In this document: piece by piece, positions 15,250-22,838 of the stretch
Layout of the letters: every line of letters begins with the position of its first letter
Numbering within the stretch: the stretch's first letter is position 1
Source of the DNA: Rhabdothermincola sp036846205
GTDB lineage: Bacteria; Actinomycetota; Acidimicrobiia; Acidimicrobiales; Acidimicrobilacustridaceae
NCBI RefSeq assembly: GCF_036846205.1
Contig: NZ_DAIUCK010000042.1
Span: forward strand, 1 to 25,613
Length of the DNA: 25,613 bases
Reading direction: 5' to 3'
Position numbers and translations under genes: made by a program
Notes under the pieces: model-generated
What the model saw: the letters and a program-made list of their open reading frames with translations, nothing else
What the model was told of the DNA's origin: nothing
Database searches by the model: none

Positions 15250-15640
15250 CCGGCGCCTCTGGCAGCTTCACCAGGCGGAACCTCCGCCGGTTACTGTCGC
15301 TGGCCAAGTGGTGCTCGGTGGTGGTCACCGCCAGGAGGTCCGCGGCGACGGGGTGGAGCCGGAGATCCGAACCATCCGACGGGCAGCTTCCCTCGATCTC
15401 CACTCCGCCATCGGCGCGGAAGCGGTAGACGAGCTCAAGGTCACCCCCGGGCGCGCCCTCGAGCAGCACCGCGCACGCCTCGTCGATCGCCAACCGCAGG
15501 TCCTCAAGGTGATCGAGATCGAAGCCCGCATCGGTGGCCACACCAGAAGCAGCGAGCCGAGCCAACCGAAGGAAGCGAGGGTTCGCCGGGATGGTGAGTC
15601 TGACCTCCCCGCTGCGGATGGCGTCCGCCGGACCCATCAT
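15242..15640 (-). CDS. rsbW: RsbW-like anti-sigma factor (HATPase fold, degenerate N-box)
   Basis: This 132-aa protein has the GHKL-ATPase layout of RsbW/SpoIIAB: an N-terminal strand (EVRLTIPANPRFLRLARLAASGVA), the helix DLDHLEDLRLAIDEACAVLL, and a C-terminal sheet ending in FRLVKLP. It should bind the adjacent sigma factor and the STAS protein. The N-box normally reads ExxxN, but here it is EACAV, with Val in place of the Mg-binding Asn, and no clear G-box follows. ATP binding or kinase activity may therefore be reduced or lost. The ATG overlaps the STAS stop (ATGA), with GAGGAAGG just upstream; the next codon is also ATG. It lies between the antagonist and the sigma gene, the classical order. 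Confidence 0.87.
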   Translation of the reverse strand: MMGPADAIRSGEVRLTIPANPRFLRLARLAASGVATDAGFDLDHLEDLRLAIDEACAVLLEGAPGGDLELVYRFRADGGVEIEGSCPSDGSDLRLHPVAADLLAVTTTEHHLASDSNRRRFRLVKLPEAPGA

Positions 15641-15960
15641 CCTTCCTCGAGATGGAGCTGGTCGACCAGCCCCGTCACTTCGAGCAACCGCATCGTGGTC
15701 TGGCTCGGGTTGCGTAAGCGCAACTCCCCATCGCGCTCGCTCAGCTCCCGGTGAGCGGTGAGCATCGCCCGTAACCCGGACGAGTCGATGAAGCTCACTC
15801 CGGTCAGGTCGAGCACCACCGTGCGATCGCCCGCTTCGATGCGCTCCTTCACGGCGCTGGCCAAGAACGGCGCCGTATGAGGGTCGAGATCACCGTGGAG
15901 GCGGAGCACGGCCTCGCTGTCGGCGGTGGTCTCCTCAATCTGAAGGGGTGGCTCAGCCAT
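15637..15960 (-). CDS. rsbV: STAS-domain anti-sigma factor antagonist (RsbV-like)
   Basis: This 107-aa single STAS domain contains VLRLHGDLDPHTAPFL and TVVLDLTGVSFIDSSGLRAM, with the phosphorylation-site motif DSSG at 59-62. Unphosphorylated, it would bind the RsbW-like protein and free the sigma factor. The open frame runs on to 17013, but that extension is the antisense of the CAP gene. ATG 15960 has no Shine-Dalgarno sequence; a TATCGT hexamer seven bases before it suggests a leaderless message. GTG 15969 is a less likely start. It is the first gene of the three-gene switch, and the phosphatase that would reactivate it is not in this window. Confidence 0.92.
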   Translation of the reverse strand: MAEPPLQIEETTADSEAVLRLHGDLDPHTAPFLASAVKERIEAGDRTVVLDLTGVSFIDSSGLRAMLTAHRELSERDGELRLRNPSQTTMRLLEVTGLVDQLHLEEG

Positions 15961-15967
15961 GGGCGTC

Positions 15968-15973
15968 ACGATA
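15968..15973 (-). promoter_or_regulatory. Candidate -10 (TATCGT) for leaderless rsbV transcript
   Basis: TATCGT on the minus strand ends seven bases before ATG 15960, the distance at which transcription would begin at the start codon. No -35 match is evident. If right, it is the operon promoter. Confidence 0.4.
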
Positions 15974-16087
15974 CCGAGCGCTCCCACCGGGAGACGGGTC
16001 GACGCCGGGACGAGGCGTTCAAGCAGACGGCGGAGGTGGTCGATGAAAAGTAGGGACAGCACGCCCACGCACGCTCCGTGACCCCTC

Positions 16088-17569
16088 ATGCGAAACGACA
16101 TGTCCACAGCTCGGACTCCCACCCGTCGCCGGCGACGAGCAGCCGCCCTCACCACCGCGATCGCCATCCTGCTCGCGGGCCTCGCCACTGCCATCCCGGC
16201 CCGCGCGGTCCCCCAATCCAGTGAGGAGCTGCAGTTCCACATGCTGCTCAACCAGCTCCGGACCGGGTTCGGGTTGGCTCCGCTGTCCTGGGACGACGGG
16301 CTGGCCGACACGGCCCGGAACTGGTCCTCGGTGATGCTCCAGAGCGACACGCTGATGCACGATCCGAACCTCGGCGCCTCCCTCGACTGGGCTGTTCCCG
16401 GCTGGACCAGGGGTGGGGAGAACGTCGGCGTGGGTTGGGACGTGACGGGCATCCACAACGCCTTCGTCAACAGCGGGCCCCACTTCGCCAACATGGTCGG
16501 TGACTTCAACCGGGTCGGCATCGGCGTGCAGCGCAACGGCGCCAAGATCTTCGTCACCGTCCGCTTCGCCAAGGCCCCGGCGGACGCACCGGGCTCGACC
16601 CCCACTGGTTCCTTCGACGGCGTGAGCCAGACGGGTGAGGGCACGGCCACGGCCTCAGGGTGGGCGCTGGATCCCGACACCAGCGGCACGATCGACGTCC
16701 ACGTGTACGTGAACGGCGGGTGGGGCGGAGCGACCAAGGCCAGCGGCAACCGGCCCGATGTGGGCCAGGTGTTCCCCCAGTACGGCCCCAACCGGGGGTG
16801 GAACATCAGCCTCGGCGGGCTCACCCCCGGCACGCACCAGATCTGCGCGTACGCCATCAACGCGCCCGGGAGCAAGGGGTGGAACCCGTTGCTCGGATGC
16901 CGCAGCGTGACCATCCGCCGCCTCGGCAGCCCGTTCGGCTCGATCGACGGGCTGGCCCAGCGCGGGCCGGGCGAGCTGATCGTGCAGGGATGGGCGCTCG
17001 ACCCCGACACCACCGGCGCGATCGACGTCGAGGTCTGGATCGACGGGGTGAAGAACGTGTCGGGCGTCGCGGATCTCTCCCGGCCAGACGTGCAGCGGGC
17101 GTTCGGTCTGGGCGACCGCCACGGCTACCGGCTCGTCGCCACCGGGGTCTCCGGGGGATCGCACCTGGTCTGCGTCCGCGGGATCAACGCCGCCGGCACT
17201 CCCGGGACCAGCCAGAACATCGGCTGCACTCCCGTGACGATGCCCAGCACGCCGTTCGGGTCGCTCGACTCGGTGTCGAGCCCGAGGGCGGGTGTGGTAC
17301 GGCTCTCGGGCTGGGCGCTGGACCCGGAGGTGGCCGCGGCGATCGACGTCCACGTCTACGTCGACGGCCGGTGGGGCACCCTGGCGACGGCCAACAGGAG
17401 CCGCCCCGACGTGGGACGGGTGTACCCCGCCTGGGGCTCCCTGCACGGCTACGTGATCGATCTCGCGGCAACGAAGGGCGCCCACCAGGTGTGCGCGTAC
17501 GCCATCAACGCCCCCGGCACCGTCGGCACCAACCCGCTGCTCGCCTGCCGCACGGTCACCGTCGGCTGA
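16088..17569 (+). CDS. Secreted CAP-domain protein with three GWALDPD repeats
   Basis: This 493-aa exported protein begins with an Arg-rich signal peptide (residues 1-40, ending PARA). A CAP/SCP domain at 45-163 keeps the cavity residues His91 (TLMHDP), Glu111 (GENVG) and His132 (SGPHFANM), followed by NRVGIGV. Three repeats of about 107-110 residues come next (172-277, 282-385, 389-492). Each has PxGSxD, GWALDP, IDVxVxxxG, RPDV, GxHxxC and AINxxG elements, and a cysteine pair exactly 18 residues apart (253/271, 362/380, 469/487). There is no anchor motif. Bacterial CAP proteins are often wall-associated, with unclear enzymology; the repeats may bind the cell surface or glycans. ATG 16088 and ATG 16100 are both possible, and neither has a clear ribosome site. 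It is divergent from the sigma operon. Confidence 0.88.
   Translation: MRNDMSTARTPTRRRRRAAALTTAIAILLAGLATAIPARAVPQSSEELQFHMLLNQLRTGFGLAPLSWDDGLADTARNWSSVMLQSDTLMHDPNLGASLDWAVPGWTRGGENVGVGWDVTGIHNAFVNSGPHFANMVGDFNRVGIGVQRNGAKIFVTVRFAKAPADAPGSTPTGSFDGVSQTGEGTATASGWALDPDTSGTIDVHVYVNGGWGGATKASGNRPDVGQVFPQYGPNRGWNISLGGLTPGTHQICAYAINAPGSKGWNPLLGCRSVTIRRLGSPFGSIDGLAQRGPGELIVQGWALDPDTTGAIDVEVWIDGVKNVSGVADLSRPDVQRAFGLGDRHGYRLVATGVSGGSHLVCVRGINAAGTPGTSQNIGCTPVTMPSTPFGSLDSVSSPRAGVVRLSGWALDPEVAAAIDVHVYVDGRWGTLATANRSRPDVGRVYPAWGSLHGYVIDLAATKGAHQVCAYAINAPGTVGTNPLLACRTVTVG
16601..17566 (+). repeat. Three tandem ~107-110-residue GWALDPD repeats
   Basis: These in-frame repeats inside the CAP gene have GWALDP at residues 191, 301 and 408, and a C-x17-C pair in every copy. 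The middle copy is the most diverged (VCVRGINAAG in place of ICAYAINAPG). The DNA copies differ enough that duplication is not recent. Confidence 0.85.
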
Positions 17570-17631
17570 GCCGCACCGGCGGCGACTCGGCCCGCACGAC
17601 CACTCCCTGCCCCCGCCGACCACGCTCGGTG

Positions 17632-17675
17632 CTGGCAGGCCGAACGCGTGCTCCAGCAGGCGTTCGGCCTGCCAG
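17632..17675 (+). terminator. Hairpin terminator after the CAP gene
   Basis: A perfect 16-bp inverted repeat (ctggcaggccgaacgc at 17632-17647 and its complement at 17660-17675) surrounds a 12-base loop, 63 bases past the CAP stop codon. There is no T-tract. Confidence 0.7.
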
Positions 17676-17726
17676 AACGGGAGATTGCACCGGTTGCGGT
17701 TACCGAGCGAAACAATCGAGTGGCCC

Positions 17727-17755
17727 TTGACACACCCTCCGCGCGCGTCAATCAT
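17727..17755 (+). promoter_or_regulatory. Promoter of the 257-aa exported protein gene
   Basis: A perfect -35 TTGACA (17727-17732), a 17-base spacer and AATCAT (17750-17755, four of six matches to the -10 consensus) point to the gene at 17942, leaving a leader of about 180 bases. This is the best consensus promoter I found in the window. Confidence 0.55.
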
Positions 17756-17941
17756 GGGGCCGGTCGCACGGTCCTCCCGAGGGCCGCGGCTCACCACCAG
17801 CGGGGGGTCCAGCCACTTGCTGACGGTGAACCTACGGGGACGTACCGCCCGATCCGGGCACGATCGCCGGTTGACGGTCCCATCCTCACAGTGCCCGGCG
17901 AGCGACCACCGGGCTTCATCCACCATCAAAGGGGGAATTAC

Positions 17942-18715
17942 GTGAAGATGCGTTCACGCGTTGTGGCTGTCGCCGCAGCGGCCGGCCTCGCCGCCGGCAT
18001 GCTGGCGTTCGGCGCAGGCACGTCCAGCGCTCAACCGACCGTGCTGATCGACTGCGATCACGTCATCGGCAACGGTACGGTCTCGCCTGGCATCACCAAT
18101 GCTTCGCTGCAGCAGAACATCGCCGTGAAGGGCGCCAAGGCGTACTCGGCTCCCTGCAGCGGCGTGCTGGTGACGGCCCTCAGCCTGGGCGACGCTATCT
18201 CGGTCAGCGGCAAGTTCACCACTGACCCGGACCCGAAGAACCCGTTCGTGTCGGGTGGTTTCAGCTGCGATCCGAGCGCGACCTCGCCTGACCAGCCCTA
18301 CCCGCCGTACGGCAAGCTGGCCACCAAGTTCGCCGGCATCAACCCGTTCACCGGCAAGAACTACGCCGCGTCGGCCTTCGTGCGCCTGGGCAGCGACCCG
18401 GCGTACCTCGACTCGGCCACGGTGACCGGCATCGTCACCAAGGGTGTCGGCGTCGGCGGTGACGTCAGCGGCGGCTTCCTGCAGCAGCCGGTGGCCACGA
18501 CCGCTGGTCCGGTCACCAACCCGTCGTACCTCGACAACACGCCGGGCGCTGGCTCGGTCGTGCCGCAGATGGGCTCCCTGAACGCCGGCCTCGGCTGCAT
18601 CGGTGGCACCGACCAGCTGACCGCGGTGGTGTTTGGCACCGACGGCGACAGCCTGCTGAGCCTGCTCGGCCCGACCCCGCCGTTCGACAGCTCGATCATG
18701 GTGAGCTTCCCGTGA
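17942..18715 (+). CDS. Exported protein of unknown family, probably abundant
   Basis: GTG 17942 has AGGGGG six to seven bases upstream; ATG 17948 is the next in-frame start. The 257-aa product has a classic signal peptide (KMRSR n-region, Ala/Gly/Leu core, cleavage after TSSA at residue 30). The ~227-residue mature part is rich in Gly, Ser, Thr and Pro, with four cysteines (38, 72, 109, 219) that could form two disulfides, and no membrane segment or anchor. Stretches such as TVLIDCDHVIGNGTVSPGITN and GGTDQLTAVVFGTDGDSLLSLLG suggest a beta-rich fold. I do not recognise a family. A consensus promoter, a strong ribosome site, a strikingly uniform GC-ending codon choice and a UNCG-loop terminator all suggest high expression. 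It is monocistronic. Confidence 0.85.
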   Translation: MKMRSRVVAVAAAAGLAAGMLAFGAGTSSAQPTVLIDCDHVIGNGTVSPGITNASLQQNIAVKGAKAYSAPCSGVLVTALSLGDAISVSGKFTTDPDPKNPFVSGGFSCDPSATSPDQPYPPYGKLATKFAGINPFTGKNYAASAFVRLGSDPAYLDSATVTGIVTKGVGVGGDVSGGFLQQPVATTAGPVTNPSYLDNTPGAGSVVPQMGSLNAGLGCIGGTDQLTAVVFGTDGDSLLSLLGPTPPFDSSIMVSFP

Positions 18716-18756
18716 TCGTCTGACCGGACGAAAGGCTCGCCACCGCGAGTCTGTGG

Positions 18757-18784
18757 AGCAGCCCACCCTCCGGGGTGGGCTGCT
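18757..18784 (+). terminator. Strong hairpin terminator with UCCG tetraloop
   Basis: A 12-bp perfect stem (agcagcccaccc at 18757-18768 and its complement at 18773-18784) closes the loop TCCG, a member of the extra-stable UNCG class. It starts 42 bases after the stop at 18715 and is followed by only a short TTCG. Confidence 0.8.
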
Positions 18785-18899
18785 TCGCGTCCTGGCCCAC
18801 TCGTGCGCGAACCACCCGAGCGATCCGGGCCGGACTACGCTGCGCCGACCCCGTCCAGTCGATCGCCCGACCCGGCCCCCGCCGAAGGAGTCCCAGCCG

Positions 18900-19475
18900 A
18901 TGCCCCGGATCCCCGCTCGAGCACGACGAGGGCTCGTTCCGTTCACCGTGGTGTTCGTGCTCGTCGCCGCGGCTTGCGACTCCGCGCCGGACAAGGGCTA
19001 CGACCGCGGCGGTTGGGACCAGTCGGCCCTGGAGGAGATCACCGCCATCGCCGAGCAGGTGCAGGCCAGCCCGGTGGGCTGCGAGGGGTTCGGGCCGGAG
19101 CCTTGGGATGCCTACGTCGAGACCTACCGCCGGCTCGGGTGGGCGATGCCTGCCGCGCAGGGCAACTGCGAGGGCTCCGGTGAGGATCTCACCTTCTACG
19201 GGTTCGTCGACGACGCGGCTCAGCAGCGATGGGTGCGGGCCAAGGCCAAGGCGCTGTGCGAGCGCGGCTACCAGGTGGACTGGCGCTTCGGCCTGCCCTA
19301 CGTCGACGGGGGCAACTGGGTTATCGAACCCGACTCGTTCGACGTCGCCTACCAGCTCGGTGACCTGTTCAACCGGCCGGGCTCGGACATGTGCACCGAC
19401 GCCGGATTCGAGCCACCCCCGCCTGACGTGACCATCCCGGCGTCCACCTCGACCGACCCGCCGCCGACCACCTGA
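18900..19475 (+). CDS. Putative lipoprotein of unknown function
   Basis: ATG 18900 has GAAGGAG about nine bases upstream; the open frame extends left to 18753, but that part covers the terminator of the previous gene. The 191-aa product has a basic start, a hydrophobic core and a lipobox ending at Cys26 (VAAAC), so it should be a membrane-anchored lipoprotein. The mature part is acidic and aromatic, with cysteines at CEGFG, GNCEG, LCERG and MCTDA, which would allow two disulfides, and it ends in a Pro/Thr-rich tail. Its family is not recognised. It converges on the lipoprotein gene at 19489 with 13 bases between, and that gap contains a short AGGCC/GGCCT inverted repeat. Confidence 0.82.
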   Translation: MPRIPARARRGLVPFTVVFVLVAAACDSAPDKGYDRGGWDQSALEEITAIAEQVQASPVGCEGFGPEPWDAYVETYRRLGWAMPAAQGNCEGSGEDLTFYGFVDDAAQQRWVRAKAKALCERGYQVDWRFGLPYVDGGNWVIEPDSFDVAYQLGDLFNRPGSDMCTDAGFEPPPPDVTIPASTSTDPPPTT

Positions 19476-19488
19476 GGCCCGCCCAGGC

Positions 19489-20772
19489 CTAGTCCTCGCC
19501 GGCCACGCAGCTCCAGATCAGCGATCGCAGGTTGGCGATCTCGTCCGGTCCCAGCTTGGTCACGTCGTCGATCTCGCTGACGTAGCCGGGGCCGCAGTGT
19601 ACGGATCGACCGTCTCCATCGGTCACCACCAGCACCACCCCGGGTCGCTCCGGGGGTGAGATCCACACCACCGTGCCCGTTGCCCGGTCGATCTCGAGGG
19701 GCACCAGCTTCCCGTCCGGGTAGGCCATCTCCACCGAGCGCACCTCGGGCGGCACCACCACCACCAGCGCGTCGTACGGGGTCTGCGCCGCGTCGGCGTC
19801 GACCACCACCGCGATCTGCTGGTCGAGGTCCTCGTCCGGGGACGGTGGGAGCACGCACCGGGCGCCCCCGGGGAACGGGGCGAAGTGCTCACCCACCGGC
19901 GTGAGGGGGGGATCGGCCTCCAGCCGCCAGCAGGACCCGCCGTTCGTGCCAGGCGCCCGCTGGAGGGTCCAGCGCACCCCGGCAGTGGTGCCGGAGCGGA
20001 CGGCCTGGTAATCACCATCGGGCTTCGACGTTGCGAGCTGGGAGGGATCGGCGGTCACGTCGGCCAGCTCCTCGGCGGGGATCGGCTCCACGGTGACGTC
20101 GTCGCCGTAGGAGAGGACCCGGTAGTCGATCACCCGACCCGACCCCTCCACCCGCACCCGGCGCAGCCGCGCCTGGTCGTCCACCCACAGCTCGGTGCGT
20201 GCACCACCGGCCGACCCGTCGGAAACGGCTCCCACCGCCTCGTATCGAGTCCCCGACGTGTCACCCACCTCGTCGCCAGCGGTGGGTTCGAGCGAGACGT
20301 TCGCCGCGCTGAGACGATCGAGCAGCAGGAACGGGTCGTAGGAAGCCAACAGGGTGCCGACGAGACCGCTGCGCCCGAACCGGGCCCAGGGGGGATCACT
20401 CCCCAGCCGTGAGAACAACGGGACGGCCCGCTTCGCGTCCTCGTCACCGACCGCCACCCGCTCGATGTAGACGTCGTCGCCGTTCCAACGCACCGACGCG
20501 GGGAGCACCGCCTCGGGGGTGAAGACCGGGACGGTGAGCTCCCCTCGGGGAGGCGACGCTCCCGCCGCACCCGACAGCTCGCCACTCCGCTCCCCCTGGG
20601 TGACAGTGCCCTCGTAGCGCAGGGTGCCCGCGGCCACGGTGGCCTCCCGGACCTTGGCCATCGCCTGCACCCCCGGCAGCTCCTGCAGCACCGGCTTGCT
20701 GCCACCCGAGCAGGCCACCACGCCCCCGAGCAGCACGATGGCGACGACGACCAGCACGATCCGGCGACGCAT
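19489..20772 (-). CDS. Putative lipoprotein, ~430 aa
   Basis: The product has MRRR, a Val/Leu-rich core and a lipobox ending at Cys21 (VVACSGG), giving a 427-aa membrane-anchored lipoprotein. The N-terminal half (about 30-260), with LRYEGTVTQGERSGEL, VRWNGDDVYIERV, LLDRLSAANVSLEP and ARLRRVRVEGSGRVIDYRVLSYGD, looks like the mycobacterial LppX/LprG-type lipid-binding fold or LolA-like domains, though this is by eye. The C-terminal part (about 290-427) has four cysteines and alternating strands. I start at ATG 20772; the frame stays open to 21111 but only as antisense to the next gene. No ribosome site is visible, and GAGAAT eight bases before the ATG suggests a leaderless start. Confidence 0.82.
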   Translation of the reverse strand: MRRRIVLVVVAIVLLGGVVACSGGSKPVLQELPGVQAMAKVREATVAAGTLRYEGTVTQGERSGELSGAAGASPPRGELTVPVFTPEAVLPASVRWNGDDVYIERVAVGDEDAKRAVPLFSRLGSDPPWARFGRSGLVGTLLASYDPFLLLDRLSAANVSLEPTAGDEVGDTSGTRYEAVGAVSDGSAGGARTELWVDDQARLRRVRVEGSGRVIDYRVLSYGDDVTVEPIPAEELADVTADPSQLATSKPDGDYQAVRSGTTAGVRWTLQRAPGTNGGSCWRLEADPPLTPVGEHFAPFPGGARCVLPPSPDEDLDQQIAVVVDADAAQTPYDALVVVVPPEVRSVEMAYPDGKLVPLEIDRATGTVVWISPPERPGVVLVVTDGDGRSVHCGPGYVSEIDDVTKLGPDEIANLRSLIWSCVAGED

Positions 20773-20847
20773 GGGCGGAGATTCTCGCGCGGCCCGCCGA
20801 GAGGGCCCGGTCACCCGCCGCGAGGCCGGCGAGCGGCGAGGCACCGG

Positions 20848-20853
20848 TATGCT
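20848..20853 (+). promoter_or_regulatory. Candidate -10 (TATGCT) for the gene at 20888
   Basis: TATGCT lies 34 bases upstream of ATG 20888, in the divergent region with the lipoprotein gene. It would leave a leader of roughly 30 bases carrying GAGGTG. The -35 is not clear. Confidence 0.35.
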
Positions 20854-20887
20854 GCGGCTTCCCGGCTGACGAGGTGCTCCACCCACG

Positions 20888-21406
20888 ATGTCGACCAACC
20901 GCAAGCTCGCGATCGGTGCGGCCATCCTGGTGGCGATCGCGGCCGTGATCGCTGTCGCTGTGCTCGCCAGCCGCGGCCGCGATGACGCCGGCGAGGCGGC
21001 CACCACGACCCTGCCCCCGCCGACCACGTCCACGACGGTCGAGACCACCACCACCACGACCGCCGCGACGTCGGAGACGACCGCGACGCCGACCACCAAC
21101 CCGGTGACCACCGACGATCCGGCCGAGCTGGCGGCGTTGCGCGACGCCTACCGCCAGGGCTTCGAGCAGACCTGCCGGGCGATCTTCGGGCTCAGCCCCG
21201 ACGGGCAGATGGAGGACCCGGAGGACCCCGGCACGTTCTGGTCCCTCGACGAGTGCCTGTCGGAGATGGACGTCACCACCGGTGAGATCTACGACACCGT
21301 CCAGGACGCGTTCGACGGGGGCATCGAGGACGCCGAGTTCACGGCCGACAGCTTCACGGCCTCCGGTCGGCTGTGCTCGAGGACCGGGCGCTGCTGGTCC
21401 TCCTGA
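20888..21406 (+). CDS. Membrane-tethered extracytoplasmic protein with Thr-rich linker
   Basis: The 172-aa product has a short Lys/Arg start, one transmembrane helix (about 7-27) and a long Thr/Pro/Ser linker (about 38-75). A ~95-residue acidic domain follows, with four cysteines (96, 123, 163, 169) and helix-like segments (PAELAALRDAYRQGFEQTCRAIF, TFWSLDECLSEM). The helix followed by charged RGRDD suggests an anchor with the domain outside the cell. The linker is typical of O-mannosylated or wall-spanning stalks in actinobacteria, and it is notable that a GT39-like glycosyltransferase is encoded two genes further on. Function is unknown. A GAGGTG lies about eleven bases before ATG 20888. It is divergent from the lipoprotein at 19489-20772. 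Confidence 0.82.
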   Translation: MSTNRKLAIGAAILVAIAAVIAVAVLASRGRDDAGEAATTTLPPPTTSTTVETTTTTTAATSETTATPTTNPVTTDDPAELAALRDAYRQGFEQTCRAIFGLSPDGQMEDPEDPGTFWSLDECLSEMDVTTGEIYDTVQDAFDGGIEDAEFTADSFTASGRLCSRTGRCWSS

Positions 21407-21473
21407 CCCGGAGAGCGGCTCAAGGTCGGGCCCGGATCCGCCGATGGCCTTCGGGGACCACGGAGGCGAGACG

Positions 21474-22829
21474 TTGCACCAGCCACAGACGATCGACTTG
21501 CGCGCGCCACGCACGATCGAGGAGCTCGGCATCCCGCTCGCTCTTGTGCAGGACCTCATCCTCCGGCGGGCGCTGTTCGAGGGGAGGACCTCCACGCTCC
21601 AGCTGGCCACCGCGCTCGGGTTGAGCGTGGCGGTCACGTCCAAGGTCATCGAGGATCTCCGGGAGCTGCGCCACCTGGAGGTGCTCGGCCTCGACGGCTT
21701 CGACTACCAGCTCGAGCTCACACAGCAGGGCCGGGATGCGGCGATGGAGCGGATGCAGCTGTGCCGGTACGCGGGCGCGGCCCCGGTGGCGCTCGACCAG
21801 TACGTGCAGGTCGTGCGGGCGCAGAGCGCGCAACCGGTGGTCACCCGCGAGTCCATGCAACACGCGTTCGCCGACCTGGTGGTCAGCGACTGGCTGCTCG
21901 ACGAGCTCGGTCCGGCGCTGCTCACGCCCGGCGCGATCTTCCTCTACGGCCCCCCGGGCACGGGCAAGACGAGCCTGGCCGAGCGGCTCATCCGGGTCCA
22001 TGGCGACCACGTGTTCATCCCCCGCGCGGTCGAGGTCGACAGCCAGATCATCACCGTCTACGACCCGGTCGTGCACGAGGCCGTGCCGGAGCAGCCGGCC
22101 GAGCTCGACCCGCGCTGGGTGCTCTGCCGCCGGCCGTCGGTCATCGCCGGCGGGGAGTTGACCACCTCGATGATGGACCTCACCTACGAGTCCAGCAACG
22201 GGGTCTACCTGGCACCGATCCAGATGCAGGCCAACAACGGGCTGCTGATCATCGACGACTTCGGGCGCCAGTCGATGACCCCCGAGCAACTCCTCAACCG
22301 CTGGATCGTGCCTCTCGACCGCCGGGTCGACTACCTGTCGCTGGCCTACGGCGTGCGGTTCGAGATCCCCTTCGACGTGAAGGTGGTGTTCTCCACCAAC
22401 CTGGAGCCGGCCAGCCTGGGCGACGAGGCGTTCTTCCGGCGGATCCAGAACAAGATCCTCGTCCCCTCCATCGACGACGCGGAGTTCGACGTCGTGCTAC
22501 GCAGCGCGGCGGCCCGGTACGGCATCGCCATCGAGCCCGGGGCCGAGGAGTACCTGCGCGAGGTGAGCCGCCGCCACGGGGACGGTGACCTGCGCCCCTA
22601 CCTCCCCCACGAGGTGTGCAAGATCCTGCGCGCCGTGTGCGCGTACCGCGGGGAGCCACCGGTCCTCGATCGGGGCAACGTGGACCGGGTGGTCGGGATC
22701 TACTTCACCCACGCAACCCGTGAACGGGCTGCGAGCAGTGGCAACGGCCACCCGGGCGCTCCCGGTGGGCCGCAACCACCGCCGATGACCACGCTGCCCG
22801 CCTTGAGTGCCTCCGACGCCGTTCGTTAG
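21474..22829 (+). CDS. AAA+ ATPase with N-terminal winged-helix-like domain
   Basis: I prefer TTG 21474, which has GGAGG seven bases upstream; ATG 21444 in the same frame lacks a site and is the alternative. The ~451-aa cytoplasmic protein starts with a winged-helix-like region (about 5-90: TIEELGIPLALVQDLILRR, LQLATALGLSVAVTSKVIEDL). An AAA+ module follows: Walker A GPPGTGKT at 159-166, Walker B LLIIDDFG (Asp261, Asp262), sensor-1-like VVFSTN, and FFRRI as a possible arginine finger. A ~70-residue insert separates the Walker A and B regions. The C-terminal lid ends in a Gly/Pro-rich tail. Proteins of this design occur in several phyla without an assigned role; a remodelling or regulatory function is plausible. 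The GT39 gene begins nine bases downstream. Confidence 0.85.
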   Translation: MHQPQTIDLRAPRTIEELGIPLALVQDLILRRALFEGRTSTLQLATALGLSVAVTSKVIEDLRELRHLEVLGLDGFDYQLELTQQGRDAAMERMQLCRYAGAAPVALDQYVQVVRAQSAQPVVTRESMQHAFADLVVSDWLLDELGPALLTPGAIFLYGPPGTGKTSLAERLIRVHGDHVFIPRAVEVDSQIITVYDPVVHEAVPEQPAELDPRWVLCRRPSVIAGGELTTSMMDLTYESSNGVYLAPIQMQANNGLLIIDDFGRQSMTPEQLLNRWIVPLDRRVDYLSLAYGVRFEIPFDVKVVFSTNLEPASLGDEAFFRRIQNKILVPSIDDAEFDVVLRSAAARYGIAIEPGAEEYLREVSRRHGDGDLRPYLPHEVCKILRAVCAYRGEPPVLDRGNVDRVVGIYFTHATRERAASSGNGHPGAPGGPQPPPMTTLPALSASDAVR

Positions 22830-22832
22830 CGT
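22827..22832 (+). promoter_or_regulatory. Candidate -10 (TAGCGT) for a leaderless GT39 transcript
   Basis: TAGCGT overlaps the TAG stop of the ATPase gene and ends six bases before ATG 22839, which has no ribosome site. This would permit a separate leaderless message in addition to read-through. Confidence 0.3.
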
Positions 22833-22838
22833 TCGCGC

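Larger units (their letters stand above)
17570..17941. other. 372-bp intergenic region between CAP gene and exported-protein gene
   Basis: No gene is seen here on either strand. The left part holds a long hairpin (17632-17675) and the middle a consensus-like promoter (17727-17755). The remaining ~185 bases up to GTG 17942 would be an untranslated leader. I looked for a cyclic-di-AMP or cobalamin riboswitch and could not recognise one. Confidence 0.5.

Noticed and set aside
15961..17013. Long minus-strand extension of the STAS gene frame
   Set aside because: The extension is antisense to the CAP-domain gene and repeats the low-complexity pattern of its shadow. The STAS domain begins cleanly at ATG 15960.
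17756..17941. Possible riboswitch (cyclic-di-AMP or other) in the long leader of the exported-protein gene
   Set aside because: I could not match conserved core sequences or the expected helices of a known class; only the length is suggestive.
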